Assembly (NCBI GenBank): GCA_028698875.1
Contig: JAQVVR010000001.1
Location: 1-64,000 of the forward strand
DNA length: 64,000 bases
Direction: 5' to 3'
From: Candidatus Izemoplasmatales bacterium
Lineage (GTDB): Bacteria > Bacillota_I > Bacilli_A > Izemoplasmatales > Hujiaoplasmataceae
The position numbers and the translations under genes were made by a program. A model generated the notes under the pieces. That model made no database searches and had not been told where the DNA came from. It saw only the letters and a list, made by a program, of their open reading frames with translations. Of this stretch, positions 14,921 through 23,582 are shown piece by piece (positions within the stretch are counted from its first letter, which is position 1; every line of letters begins with the position of its first letter).

Positions 14921-16887
14921 TGGAAAAACTATATCGATGGTCAAAATTCCCTTTGACTTGTTTTCATCCCAATGGGTGGCTTAGACGATTGATGGATATT
15001 CAAGGTAATGGACTATCTGGCCACGTCGGCGAAGTATGGACTGACTTGTCTTCCCAATCAGCTTGGCTATCAGGAAATGGTGAAGCTTGGGAAAGGGGAC
15101 CATATTATCTTGATGGCTTAATTCCTTTGGCGTGGCTGACCCAAGATGATAAAATAATAAATATAAAAAACAAATGGATTGAAAGCATTTTAGCTAGTCG
15201 TCAGGAAGACGGGAATTTCGGACCCAAACGCAATCAAGATATGTGGCCTCGTTTAGTCGTTATGAAGGCAATGATAGAAGAATATGAGGCGTCTCATGAC
15301 GAACGTATTTTTCGCCTTTTAGACGGATATGCGCATTTTCTTGAAAAAAACATTGACAGTTCTTTGCCTAAATTTTGGGCAGCCGCTCGTGCTTTGGAAG
15401 GATTTGAAGCTTTAGTTAAATTACAGGATATTACTAATGATGTAAACTATGATCAACTGATTCGTAAACTTAAGTGCTCAATGACTGACTGGTTCAGCTA
15501 TTTCGCCGATTTTCCTTTTATCGAACCTACCACTAAGTACTTGCCACGAGTGCCGTTTAAGATTGTTAAATGCATATTTGGTTTTTTTGATGAAATCGCT
15601 AAAAAAAACCAAATCATTAAAAAGCCGGAATCAGTTGAGCATATTAAAGCATTTAATCATCAGCCTTTGATTACTAAAATGATGTTTACTCATGGTGTAA
15701 ACATCGCTATGGCTCTGAAATATCCGGTTTATTATGGCTGGTATATCAATGATACTAAGTTAATCGAACTGGGGAAAACAGCCTACTCTACGATTATGAA
15801 ATACCATGGAACGGCACTGGGAATTCATACTTCTGATGAACACCTATCGGGACATGCTTCTTATCAAGGCACCGAGTTATGCACTATTGTCGAAGAAATG
15901 TATGCTTTCGAAGCAATGTTACCAATTACTAAAGATCCATTTTTTGCCGATCGTCTTGATTGGCTTGCATTTAATGCTTTGCCGGCAATGATATCCGCCG
16001 ATATGACAAAACACCAATATGTACAACAGGTTAATCAGATTGCCGCTGATAAAAAGTCTCGTTCTTTTTATGATACCAATAATGAAGGTAACATTTTTGG
16101 ACTTGCACCAAATTATGGATGCTGTTTGGCTAATATGCACCAAGGTTTTCCTAAGTTTGCTCGTTGTCAGATATTTCGAACAACGGAAGGAATAGCGGTA
16201 ACTGGCTATGCACCGATTTCACTATCGACAACAATTGATGGTGAACCATTGATTATTTCGATAGATGGAGATTATCCGTTTTCTAATACAACGACAATCC
16301 ATATACACGCTTGGCCAAGTGCAAGCACAAAACTACTACTTCGAATACCAGAACTAACGAAAGCATCGGTGTATATTAATGATAAGTATATCGGTGGTTA
16401 TAGTTCGGGAATGGTTGGTGTAGATCAATCTTTATATACTGATGATAAGATCAACATCGTATTTGATATGGAAATTTGCAGTTTTGAAAATGCAGATGGC
16501 AGTATTTCTTTCCGGAAAGGACCGATCTTGCTAGCAATGCCTATCGAATCGCAAGAAACATATCTTCGTGGCACATTACCATTCAATGATGTGGAAATCA
16601 AACCGATTTCCCCATGGAATTTGGCACCCATTTTAAAGGGGGGAAATTTACAAATAATTAAAACCATCGAACAAGAAACCCCAAAACAGCCGTTTTCACG
16701 TAATACGTTTTCTTTTGAAATACGTGTGCTGGGAACAGTAATTCTTAATTGGAAAGCTAAACATGGTTCTGCTGGAGATATACCCAAAAAGATTATTCGG
16801 GGTGAGGATAGAACTTTCTCTTTGGTTCCCTATGGTTCTACGACTTTAAGAATCGCAGCTTTTCCAAGGGTTGAAGATTTGTCTTAA
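14920..16887 (+). CDS. GH127/DUF1680-type glycoside hydrolase
   Basis: A 655-residue protein without signal peptide. It has the alpha/alpha-barrel family's zinc-thiolate site: Glu319 and Cys321 in GTELC, and Cys401-Cys402 in YGCCLAN; in the Bifidobacterium beta-L-arabinofuranosidase these roles are Glu338, Cys340, Cys417 (nucleophile) and Cys418. SDEHLSG around 305-311 is the likely acid/base region. C-terminal beta-sandwich domains follow. Substrate is unknown (L-arabinofuranosides or other sugars). Cytosolic by sequence, so it would act on imported oligosaccharides. Translationally coupled to the membrane protein upstream. Confidence 0.82.
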   Translation: MEKLYRWSKFPLTCFHPNGWLRRLMDIQGNGLSGHVGEVWTDLSSQSAWLSGNGEAWERGPYYLDGLIPLAWLTQDDKIINIKNKWIESILASRQEDGNFGPKRNQDMWPRLVVMKAMIEEYEASHDERIFRLLDGYAHFLEKNIDSSLPKFWAAARALEGFEALVKLQDITNDVNYDQLIRKLKCSMTDWFSYFADFPFIEPTTKYLPRVPFKIVKCIFGFFDEIAKKNQIIKKPESVEHIKAFNHQPLITKMMFTHGVNIAMALKYPVYYGWYINDTKLIELGKTAYSTIMKYHGTALGIHTSDEHLSGHASYQGTELCTIVEEMYAFEAMLPITKDPFFADRLDWLAFNALPAMISADMTKHQYVQQVNQIAADKKSRSFYDTNNEGNIFGLAPNYGCCLANMHQGFPKFARCQIFRTTEGIAVTGYAPISLSTTIDGEPLIISIDGDYPFSNTTTIHIHAWPSASTKLLLRIPELTKASVYINDKYIGGYSSGMVGVDQSLYTDDKINIVFDMEICSFENADGSISFRKGPILLAMPIESQETYLRGTLPFNDVEIKPISPWNLAPILKGGNLQIIKTIEQETPKQPFSRNTFSFEIRVLGTVILNWKAKHGSAGDIPKKIIRGEDRTFSLVPYGSTTLRIAAFPRVEDLS

Positions 16888-16916
16888 GCAAGTATCACTT
16901 AAAACAATGATATATA

Positions 16917-16925
16917 TGGTATAAT
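16917..16925 (+). promoter_or_regulatory. Extended -10 promoter of the aldo/keto reductase
   Basis: TGGTATAAT at 16917-16925 is an extended -10 element, 33 bases before the start codon. No good -35. Confidence 0.5.
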
Positions 16926-16958
16926 AATGTATAAATTTAATCAAGAAGGAGTATAAAC

Positions 16959-17792
16959 ATGGAAATTAAAAGCGATTATCTGTTGAGTAATAACGTTTCA
17001 ATTCCATCCATTGGCTTTGGTACATGGCAGATTCCTTCGGGCAAAATAGCGTATGAATCGACGATGCATGCCCTAAAATCCGGGTATCGACATATTGACA
17101 CCGCTGCTGCTTATGAAAATGAGAAATCGGTTGGCGAAGCTATAAAAGCATCGGGAATTAACCGTCAGGAAATATTTATTACTTCCAAGTTAAAGGCAGG
17201 TATGAAGGGCTATGAGATTGCCAAGCGCGAATTTGCAGAGACAATTAAAAAACTTGACGTCGATTACCTTGATCTTTATCTGATTCATGCCCCAAAACCA
17301 TGGGGCATAAATACCAGTGGCATTGAATATAATGATCAAAATGTTGAAACTTGGAAAGCTTTTATTGATTTGTATCATGAAGGAAAAATAAAAGCTATTG
17401 GCGTATCAAATTTCCGGCCAGAACATCTTCAACCTTTGCTAGATAAAACTGGATTTGTCCCGCATGTAAATCAAATATTTCTTTGTCCAGGAGCGCTTCA
17501 GACGGAGACGGTTGCCTATGCAAAACCAATATCTATTTTAATTGAAGCATATTCTCCATTTGCGACAGGACGATTGTTTAAATTGGATTTGTTAAAAACA
17601 ATGGCGATAAAATATAATAAAACGATGGCTCAAATCGCTTTACGGTGGAGTCTTCAACATGGGTTCTTACCGTTACCAAAATCAGTTACACCAGAAAGAA
17701 TTGAACAAAATCTTGATGTCTTCAATTTTGAAATTGCGCAAGCAGATATGGATCTGATTGATACTGTTAAATTGCCATTTTCTCACCACTAA
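16959..17792 (+). CDS. Aldo/keto reductase
   Basis: A 277-residue NADPH-dependent (beta/alpha)8 reductase. HIDTAAAYENEKSVG carries catalytic Asp and Tyr, ITSKL the Lys, LYLIHAPKP the His; IGVSNFRPEHL and PLPKSVTPERIEQN are the later cofactor-binding signatures. ATG 16959 follows AAGGAG. Similar to 2,5-diketo-gluconate reductase-like members of Bacillota, so detoxification of carbonyls is a reasonable guess. It is monocistronic: extended -10 in front, GC-rich terminator behind. Confidence 0.92.
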   Translation: MEIKSDYLLSNNVSIPSIGFGTWQIPSGKIAYESTMHALKSGYRHIDTAAAYENEKSVGEAIKASGINRQEIFITSKLKAGMKGYEIAKREFAETIKKLDVDYLDLYLIHAPKPWGINTSGIEYNDQNVETWKAFIDLYHEGKIKAIGVSNFRPEHLQPLLDKTGFVPHVNQIFLCPGALQTETVAYAKPISILIEAYSPFATGRLFKLDLLKTMAIKYNKTMAQIALRWSLQHGFLPLPKSVTPERIEQNLDVFNFEIAQADMDLIDTVKLPFSHH

Positions 17793-17794
17793 AT

Positions 17795-17823
17795 GCCGGC
17801 CGGAGTTACGACCGGCTTTTTTA
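17795..17823 (+). terminator. Terminator of the aldo/keto reductase
   Basis: GCCGG (17795-17799) pairs with CCGGC (17812-17816), extended by further pairs, then TTTTTT. Confidence 0.8.
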
Positions 17824-17829
17824 GATATA

Positions 17830-17859
17830 GTGACATACTTTATTTATCTGTGATATAAT
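17830..17859 (+). promoter_or_regulatory. Promoter of the CAT-like/NYN unit
   Basis: GTGACA at 17830-17835, 18-base spacer, TATAAT at 17854-17859. Confidence 0.65.
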
Positions 17860-17910
17860 AAAAACAATGATATGGATTTAGGTTTGTTAAATATGTCGGA
17901 GGTAATAGCC

Positions 17911-18537
17911 TTGATTCAAGTTGATATTGTTAATTGGCCTCGCAAAAATCATTATTTACTATTTAAGGATTTTCAAAATCCGTTTTTCAATATTTGTGCC
18001 AACGTTGAAGTGACAAACTTAGTAGAATATGCTAATCGTAATGGTTTTCCGTTTTTTGCGACATTTTTGTTTCTTGTGATGAAAACCATTAATAAAACTT
18101 TAGAGTTTAGATATCGGATTAGAGAAAATGGCGTCGTTCTTCATGATGTTGTCCATCCTTCATATACTGTGATGACCGATGAGAAACTATTCCGGTTTGT
18201 AACCACGCTTTATGTAAGTGATATGCGCGAATTTATTACTAACGTAACCAACGATATCTTTAAATCCAAAAAAACCATTTCTTTAGAGGATGCTGAAGGC
18301 GTTGATGATTTGGTTTATATTTCTTCGCTAAAATGGGTTAGTTTTACTAGCGTCAGTCATCCGTACGATAATAAAAAAATCGATTCGTTCCCACGAGTAA
18401 CTTGGGGAAAATATTATACCGATAATAATAAGATAATCATCCCCGTTTCCGTAGCTGCACATCACGCACTTTGTGATGGCGAACATGCTGCTATATTTTT
18501 GAATGATCTTCAAAAAGAAATAAATCAGTTAGTATAA
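17911..18537 (+). CDS. Chloramphenicol acetyltransferase-like CoA acyltransferase
   Basis: A 208-residue CAT-family protein. The active-site string HHALCDGEHAAIFLNDL holds His185 and Asp189, as in type I-III CAT (HHxxxDGxH). I start it at TTG 17911, since GGAGGT at 17899-17904 is six bases upstream, while ATG 17872 lies almost at the predicted transcript start without a ribosome site. The family acetylates chloramphenicol or other small hydroxyl compounds; resistance cannot be claimed from sequence. It is the first gene of a pair with the NYN protein. Confidence 0.82.
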   Translation: MIQVDIVNWPRKNHYLLFKDFQNPFFNICANVEVTNLVEYANRNGFPFFATFLFLVMKTINKTLEFRYRIRENGVVLHDVVHPSYTVMTDEKLFRFVTTLYVSDMREFITNVTNDIFKSKKTISLEDAEGVDDLVYISSLKWVSFTSVSHPYDNKKIDSFPRVTWGKYYTDNNKIIIPVSVAAHHALCDGEHAAIFLNDLQKEINQLV

Positions 18538-18550
18538 AGAGAGGTAATTT

Positions 18551-19372
18551 ATGGAAAAACAAAACCGGAAAGTTGCTATTTTGATTGATGCTGAGAATGT
18601 AAATTCCGCAAATGCAAGACAGATATTCGATACCATGTCTACATATGGAGAAGTAATTATTCGTCAGATATTTGCTGATTGGTCAAATGAAGCGGTGAAA
18701 AGTTGGAAAACGGCTATATCTAATTATTCCATAGTTTCCAATCAACAGTTTACTTTCGTGCCACGGAAAAATTCTTCCGATATTGCTTTAGTTATTCAGG
18801 CTATGGTTTTCCTATTTGAACGGAATGTTGACATTTTTTGTTTAGTTTCAAGTGATTCAGATTTTACTCGTCTGGTTCAAGAATTGCGTGAGCGCAATAA
18901 AACCGTCATAGGCATGGGTGGTCGCAATTCGATAAAGTCCTTTGTTAATGCCTTTTCTGAGTTTATATACCTTGGTGAAGACAATCCTGAGAATGGATAT
19001 CATTTATATGTGAAAGCAGAAGATAAATCATCAATCAAACCCACAGAAGTAAAACGTAATGAACCTACGCCATATATAAGTTCGATTAACATCAAACCAA
19101 ATGAGTTTATCCCCCTTGAAGAAGAAAAAATGGATGCGATTCGAGAAATAATCGAAACGTTAATCGATGAGAACGGAAAAGCATATTATAGCCAAATCGG
19201 TACGGATATGAAAAATAAATTCTCTGATTTTATCCCCAAGAACTATCATTGCAAATCGTTGAAGTTTTTAATTGATAATATTTTGAAAGATTTACCGGAA
19301 TTTGAAAAAAGCCGCGATCAACTTGGCAAGAATAAAGGTGCTGAGATTTTATACTTGATAAGAAAAAAATAA
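18551..19372 (+). CDS. NYN-domain protein with C-terminal OST-HTH (LOTUS) domain
   Basis: A 273-residue protein of the LabA/DUF88 type. VAILIDAENVNSANARQIF at residues 8-26, the aspartates in NSSDIALVIQAM, and LVSSDSDFTRLV mark the PIN-like NYN nuclease core with four acidic metal ligands. After a linker (about 150-185) the C-terminal part (AIREIIETLIDENGKAYYS onward) fits an OST-HTH/LOTUS RNA-binding domain. The combination suggests an RNA-binding or RNA-cleaving protein. GAGGTAAT precedes ATG 18551; it is 13 bases behind the CAT-like gene. Confidence 0.8.
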   Translation: MEKQNRKVAILIDAENVNSANARQIFDTMSTYGEVIIRQIFADWSNEAVKSWKTAISNYSIVSNQQFTFVPRKNSSDIALVIQAMVFLFERNVDIFCLVSSDSDFTRLVQELRERNKTVIGMGGRNSIKSFVNAFSEFIYLGEDNPENGYHLYVKAEDKSSIKPTEVKRNEPTPYISSINIKPNEFIPLEEEKMDAIREIIETLIDENGKAYYSQIGTDMKNKFSDFIPKNYHCKSLKFLIDNILKDLPEFEKSRDQLGKNKGAEILYLIRKK

Positions 19373-19375
19373 CTC

Positions 19376-19410
19376 AAAAAGTCCTAACGTCAAATCGTTA
19401 GGATTTTTTT
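19376..19410 (+). terminator. Terminator of the CAT-like/NYN unit
   Basis: TCCTAACG (19382-19389) and CGTTAGGA (19396-19403), perfect stem, then seven T. Confidence 0.9.
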
Positions 19411-19421
19411 AATCGTCTAAT

Positions 19422-19450
19422 TTGACGACACATGTATTCAATGGTATAAT
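19422..19450 (+). promoter_or_regulatory. Promoter of the copper operon
   Basis: TTGACG at 19422-19427, 17-base spacer, TATAAT at 19445-19450. Confidence 0.8.
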
Positions 19451-19457
19451 AAAGTAT

Positions 19458-19477
19458 GACACCCCCAGGGGGGTGTC
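19458..19477 (+). promoter_or_regulatory. Putative CsoR operator (C/G-tract palindrome)
   Basis: A 20-base inverted repeat: GACACCCCC (19458-19466) and GGGGGTGTC (19469-19477) with two central bases. Runs of C and G in dyad symmetry are typical of CsoR operators. It begins 8 bases after the -10, covering the transcription start, so the repressor would block initiation; copper would release it. The csoR gene is the last gene of this operon. Confidence 0.7.
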
Positions 19478-19493
19478 GTAATAGAGGGATAAT

Positions 19494-21752
19494 ATGAAAT
19501 CCAAATTCGATATCATGGGAATGACATGTACTGCTTGTAGCGCTGCTGTTGAGCGAAATGTAAAAAAAGTTAAAGGCATTACTTCTGTCAATGTTTCTTT
19601 GCTGACAAACTCAATGAGCGTAGAATACGATGAAAATGTCATCACGCCAGATAAGATTATTAATGCTGTCAAAAATGGTGGATATGATGCTAAGGTATCT
19701 GGTATATCAAAAACATCTTTAGAACAAGCAAAAATAAGTAAGCAACGAATGGTAATTCGTTTGTTTGGATCATTAATATTGTTTTTGCTTTTGTTATATG
19801 TATCAATGGGTGCTATGATTGGTTTCCCAGTTCCGAAGTTTATGGATTCTCATCAACAACCAGTTATCTTTGGAATAATTCAAATGAGTATAACGATTGG
19901 TATTATTATATTAAATCGCAATTATTTTTTTGTAGGAATTCCTCAAATATGGAAACGTCACCCAAATATGGATTCTTTGATAGCGATCGGATCGGCTTCT
20001 GCTTTCATATATGGAGTCTATATTATCATCATGTTTGCCTTTTTCCCGGATTTGATGGCGGGGCGAATGATTGATAATGAGCTATATTTTGAAGCTGCTG
20101 GAGCCATCTTGACACTTGTTACTTTAGGGAAATATCTTGAGTTCAAAAGTAAGGCTAAAACTGGCGATGCTATTGCTCGTTTGATTGATTTGGCACCCAA
20201 AAATGCTATTGTTTTTCGTGATGGCAACGAAGTTGAAGTCAGTGTCGATTCAATACAGGTTGGAGAAACAGTAATTATCCGTCCCGGTATGAAAATACCT
20301 GTGGATGGGTTAATTACCGAAGGTTATTCTTCGCTTGATGAACAAGCTATTACTGGTGAATCAATGCCAGTAGATAAAAAACCTGGTGATAAAGTAACAA
20401 CCGCAACAATTAACACCTCAGGAAGTTTTCGTTTCCAAGCCACCGAAGTTGGGGAGGATACGACATTGGCGCGGATAATCGCCTTGGTACAAGAAGCGGG
20501 TAATTCGAAAGCGCCGATAGCAAAATTGGCCGATAAGATTAGCGGTATATTCGTCCCCATTGTTATTGGAATTGCGATTTTAACTTTTGTAGGATGGCTA
20601 ATCGGTGGTGCTCAGTTTGGATTTGCACTTTCAATGGCTATTACGGTTTTAGTAATATCATGCCCTTGTGCATTGGGATTGGCCACTCCAGTTGCCATAA
20701 TGGTCGCAACCGGAAAAGGAGCGGAAAACGGGATTTTAATAAAATCAGCGGAAAGTTTTGAAATAGCTCATGCAATCGATACAGTCGTATTGGATAAGAC
20801 TGGCACAATTACATATGGAAAACCAGAAGTCACTGATATGATAACTGTTGGTTCCATAACTCCAACTGATTTGTTGATCATTGCAGCATCAATCGAACAT
20901 AACTCAGAACATCCTATTGGCCAAGCAATTGTGAGATATGCGAAAAAAGCCCAAGTTCAAATCCATGAGGTAAATGATTTTTTTAATGAACCAGGGAAAG
21001 GCCTTAAAGGCAAAATTGATGGTCATATTTATTACGCTGGCAATGATATGATGATGATTGATTATAAAATCGATTTATCTGCCGGTCGTGATATCGCACA
21101 AAGCCTTGCCACAATGGGAAAAACACCAATCTATTTGGCTGATGAAAAACAACTTGTTGGTGTTTTTGGAGTATTTGATTCTATCAGACCAACAAGTTTA
21201 GAAGCGATTGATTGGTTTAAAAGTCACAAGATATCGGTAGTCATGGTAACGGGAGATCATGCCATTGTTGCCAATACTATCCGCAATCAATTAGGTATCG
21301 ATCAGGTCTATTCTGAAACCATGCCTGATAAAAAAGCATTGATTATTGCTAAATTACAAAATGACGGTCATCGTGTGGCAATGATTGGCGATGGAATTAA
21401 CGACGCAATTGCCTTAGTTAAAGCCGATGTTGGCATGGCAATCGGAGCCGGAACAGACATCGCTATCGAGTCGGCTGATATTATACTAATAAAAAATGAT
21501 TTACGTGACGCTGCTTTAGCAATTGAATTATCACGCAAAACTTTGGTAACAATCAAAATGAATTTGTTTTGGGCTTTTTTCTACAATGCAATCGGAATAC
21601 CGATTGCCGCGGGTGTGTTTTACACGTGGCTTGGATTGAAACTTGATCCCACAATCGGAAGTTTAGCTATGAGTCTTTCCAGCATCTCAGTTGTTTTAAA
21701 TGCCCTAAGATTAAAATTGTTTCATAAATCGAAAAGGAGGATAACATCGTGA
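19494..21752 (+). CDS. copA: Copper-exporting P1B-type ATPase CopA
   Basis: A 752-residue heavy-metal ATPase. One N-terminal HMA domain (GMTCTACSAAV, residues 8-18), then eight predicted membrane helices. SCPCALGLATP is the ion site, DKTGT the phosphorylated Asp, SEHPIG the HP signature, and GDGIND the hinge; after that it reads AIAL where most have APAL. YN and MSLSS in the last helices are the Cu(I)-specific residues. It pumps Cu(I) out of the cell. The start follows AGAGGGATAAT. copZ overlaps its end by four bases. Confidence 0.93.
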   Translation: MKSKFDIMGMTCTACSAAVERNVKKVKGITSVNVSLLTNSMSVEYDENVITPDKIINAVKNGGYDAKVSGISKTSLEQAKISKQRMVIRLFGSLILFLLLLYVSMGAMIGFPVPKFMDSHQQPVIFGIIQMSITIGIIILNRNYFFVGIPQIWKRHPNMDSLIAIGSASAFIYGVYIIIMFAFFPDLMAGRMIDNELYFEAAGAILTLVTLGKYLEFKSKAKTGDAIARLIDLAPKNAIVFRDGNEVEVSVDSIQVGETVIIRPGMKIPVDGLITEGYSSLDEQAITGESMPVDKKPGDKVTTATINTSGSFRFQATEVGEDTTLARIIALVQEAGNSKAPIAKLADKISGIFVPIVIGIAILTFVGWLIGGAQFGFALSMAITVLVISCPCALGLATPVAIMVATGKGAENGILIKSAESFEIAHAIDTVVLDKTGTITYGKPEVTDMITVGSITPTDLLIIAASIEHNSEHPIGQAIVRYAKKAQVQIHEVNDFFNEPGKGLKGKIDGHIYYAGNDMMMIDYKIDLSAGRDIAQSLATMGKTPIYLADEKQLVGVFGVFDSIRPTSLEAIDWFKSHKISVVMVTGDHAIVANTIRNQLGIDQVYSETMPDKKALIIAKLQNDGHRVAMIGDGINDAIALVKADVGMAIGAGTDIAIESADIILIKNDLRDAALAIELSRKTLVTIKMNLFWAFFYNAIGIPIAAGVFYTWLGLKLDPTIGSLAMSLSSISVVLNALRLKLFHKSKRRITS

Positions 21753-21964
21753 AAACAACGCTACAGATTGAAGGTATGAAATGTATGCATTGTCAAAAGC
21801 ATATAGAACAAGCACTTATATTAATAAATGGTGTAACAAAAGTCGAAGTAAACTATAAAACCAAATTTGCTCAAGTGGAATCAAAGGATGTAATTTCCGA
21901 TGCTGATTTTAAATCAGCTATCGAAGCAGCAGGATATCAAGTCACACATATTAGTGCCAAATGA
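21749..21964 (+). CDS. copZ: Copper chaperone CopZ
   Basis: A 71-residue HMA-fold protein with GMKCMHC near residue 9-15 as the Cu(I) site, delivering copper to CopA. The GTG start sits in a GTGA overlap with the copA stop, and AAAGGAGG is upstream inside copA, so coupled expression is expected. Its TGA overlaps the csoR start in the same way. Confidence 0.92.
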   Translation: MKTTLQIEGMKCMHCQKHIEQALILINGVTKVEVNYKTKFAQVESKDVISDADFKSAIEAAGYQVTHISAK

Positions 21965-22221
21965 TGAGAGCTGATCCGAAAACAGTAAAGAAACTATTAA
22001 ATACTGCACGTGGCCAAATTGATGGAATCGGTAATATGATTGAAGAGAACCGGTATTGTATTGACATATCTACTCAAATTTTAGCAGCTATTGCGGTGCT
22101 AAAAAAAGCTAATCAAGTGGTAATCCAAGCGCATCTAGAAAACTGTGTTCGAGAAACATTAAATGAAGAAGGACAACAAAAAATAACTGAGATAGTACAA
22201 ATTATAAATAAAATAACATAA
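21961..22221 (+). CDS. csoR: Copper-sensing repressor CsoR
   Basis: An 86-residue all-helical repressor of the CsoR/RcnR family. Cys33 (RYCIDI), His58 and Cys62 (HLENC) are the Cu(I)-binding C-H-C triad that separates CsoR from FrmR and RcnR. It starts in an ATGA overlap with copZ. It should bind the palindrome at the operon promoter and come off when copper binds, giving a self-regulated operon. Confidence 0.9.
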   Translation: MMRADPKTVKKLLNTARGQIDGIGNMIEENRYCIDISTQILAAIAVLKKANQVVIQAHLENCVRETLNEEGQQKITEIVQIINKIT

Positions 22222-22233
22222 TTGATCAATTAT

Positions 22234-22264
22234 AAAAAGTCTTCGTAAAGAACGAAGGCTTTTT
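22234..22264 (+). terminator. Terminator of the copper operon
   Basis: AAAAAGTCTTCGT (22234-22246) pairs with ACGAAGGCTTTTT (22252-22264) with one wobble; T tail. Confidence 0.85.
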
Positions 22265-22281
22265 ATATGTGTATAAGCAAT

Positions 22282-22309
22282 TTGATTGTAGATTATGATT
22301 GCATATGAT
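22282..22309 (+). promoter_or_regulatory. Promoter of the AraC-type gene
   Basis: TTGATT at 22282-22287, 16-base spacer, TATGAT at 22304-22309. This places transcription start after 22310 and supports the start at 22340. Confidence 0.5.
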
Positions 22310-22339
22310 AGAATTATTGAAATTATAAAGAGGCACATT

Positions 22340-22795
22340 ATGGAAAAAAAAGATGCGTATAAAAAAACAAATGATTTAAGTCTTAATAAAGCCAATCGGG
22401 TTTGTAGAACTAAAGAAAAAGCAGATGGACATCAGAAAAATTATGTCGAAAAGGCAGTCGATTATATACATAGGCATATAAATGAACCACTAAGCCTTGA
22501 GTTGATTGCAAAAAACACTTATATAAGTAGTTTTTATCTTTCGCATTTGTTTCATCAAGTAAAGAAAACGACAGTGGGTGAATATATTAACCGAAAACGA
22601 ATAGAGGTAGCTATAAAAATGATGAAAGATCATCGATTATTGGTTAAAGAAGTTGCAAAGCAAATTGGATATGCTGATGCGGGGTATTTTTCGAAAACAT
22701 TCATAAAATATTTGGGAATCAATCCCAAGCAATATATGCGTCAAATATACAAGGAACCAATTACAACACATTCACTAAGTGATAACCCATTGTAA
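22340..22795 (+). CDS. AraC-family DNA-binding protein without effector domain
   Basis: A 151-residue protein. Residues 40-145 are an AraC/XylS-type double helix-turn-helix: YVEKAVDYIHRHINEPLSLE, IAKNTYISSFYLSHLFHQVK, then EVAKQIGYADAGYFSKTFIK and GINPKQYMR. The N-terminal 35 residues are basic and have no cupin or other sensor domain. AAAGAGG is six bases before ATG 22340. It lies between the copper operon and the B12 unit; its target is unknown. Confidence 0.82.
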   Translation: MEKKDAYKKTNDLSLNKANRVCRTKEKADGHQKNYVEKAVDYIHRHINEPLSLELIAKNTYISSFYLSHLFHQVKKTTVGEYINRKRIEVAIKMMKDHRLLVKEVAKQIGYADAGYFSKTFIKYLGINPKQYMRQIYKEPITTHSLSDNPL

Positions 22796-22839
22796 TAGAC
22801 ATTATAGTTTGTATTGATGATGATTCGGTTTGTTTGGGG

Positions 22840-22868
22840 TTGCAAAATGAAACCAATAGTGATAGAAT
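22840..22868 (+). promoter_or_regulatory. Promoter of the B12 riboswitch transcript
   Basis: TTGCAA at 22840-22845, 17 bases, TAGAAT at 22863-22868, upstream of the riboswitch. Confidence 0.55.
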
Positions 22869-22940
22869 TATTAATGGTTTCGTATTTAGTAAAACGAATA
22901 ACCACTCGGTTTTTAACCGATAAAACTTAATGCTGATATT

Positions 22941-23074
22941 ACAGGTGTATAACAGGGAATCCGGTTCAATTCCGGAACTGTGCCAGCAACCGTAAGGTCG
23001 ATGAAAGGCGTTTATCCATTGCGAAAGCGAGAAGGAGCCGAGTAAAACGAAGCCGAGTCGGGAGACCTACCTGT
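22941..23074 (+). ncRNA. Cobalamin riboswitch
   Basis: The core has the conserved segments of cobalamin riboswitches: ACAGGTGTATAACAGGGAAT, CCGGTT-CAA-TCCGGAACTG, TGCCAGCAACCGTAAGG, and the B12-box-like GCCGAGTCGGGAGACCTACC. ACAGGT (22941-22946) and ACCTGT (23069-23074) close the outer stem. There is no terminator before the gene. GACCT (23064-23068) could pair with AGGTC (23096-23100) next to the ribosome site AGGGAAGG, so control of translation is the likely mode. It should turn the two downstream genes off when cobalamin is plentiful. Confidence 0.88.
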
Positions 23075-23104
23075 ATGTCAAATATAAAAAAGGGAAGGTC
23101 CTTT

Positions 23105-23572
23105 ATGAAAAAAGTACTGGGTATCATGCTTTTCATGTTTTTATTTTTAGCTTTTTTTGGATGTAATCTCACCACTACAACACCAGTGGTGACAACGAAC
23201 GGTGTTCAAACCACCAGCGAAGAAGAACAAACTACAAGTCTTATTCTTGGACAAGTAACACTGCAGCTTTACGGATCAGATAATGCTTTAGTAAAATCCA
23301 TCACAGTTGATTTTGATGCACAAGATTCGTTACTCTCATTAATGATGGAAAACTACACTGTGTATTGCGATAACAATGGTAGTCTTGATGACACGTGCTC
23401 TGTTCCGGGAGCCTATGGATTGTATATCCGAGGAATTGATTCTGTTATCGGGGAAGATGCGAATAGAACATATATATCAATGTGGATAAATGACGTTTAC
23501 GCAATGACGGGGATCGCTGATACTGATCTTGTCAATGGCTATACATATGCGTTTAAACTCAGTTCATATTAA
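23105..23572 (+). CDS. DUF4430 lipoprotein, probable cobalamin-binding
   Basis: A 155-residue surface lipoprotein. Residues 1-21 are a signal peptide with FLAFFGC before the lipidated Cys. A Thr-rich linker (LTTTTPVVTTNGVQTT) leads into a DUF4430 domain: VTLQLYGSDN, ITVDFDAQDSLLSLMMENYTV, YGLYIRGIDSVIGE and YISMWINDVYA. DUF4430 is related to the C-terminal domain of transcobalamin/intrinsic factor. The cobalamin riboswitch directly upstream supports a B12-capture role. AGGGAAGG is six bases before ATG 23105; ATG 23075 lies inside the riboswitch end and is less likely. Confidence 0.82.
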   Translation: MKKVLGIMLFMFLFLAFFGCNLTTTTPVVTTNGVQTTSEEEQTTSLILGQVTLQLYGSDNALVKSITVDFDAQDSLLSLMMENYTVYCDNNGSLDDTCSVPGAYGLYIRGIDSVIGEDANRTYISMWINDVYAMTGIADTDLVNGYTYAFKLSSY

Positions 23573-23582
23573 TACACCGCAT

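Noticed and set aside
17872-17910. ATG 17872 as start of the CAT-like gene
   Set aside because: It is only 13 bases after the -10 and lacks a ribosome site; GGAGGT at 17899 points to TTG 17911.
23529-23582. Longer N-terminus of the S component
   Set aside because: It would overlap the lipoprotein gene and add a polar stretch unlike S-component starts; no ribosome site supports it.
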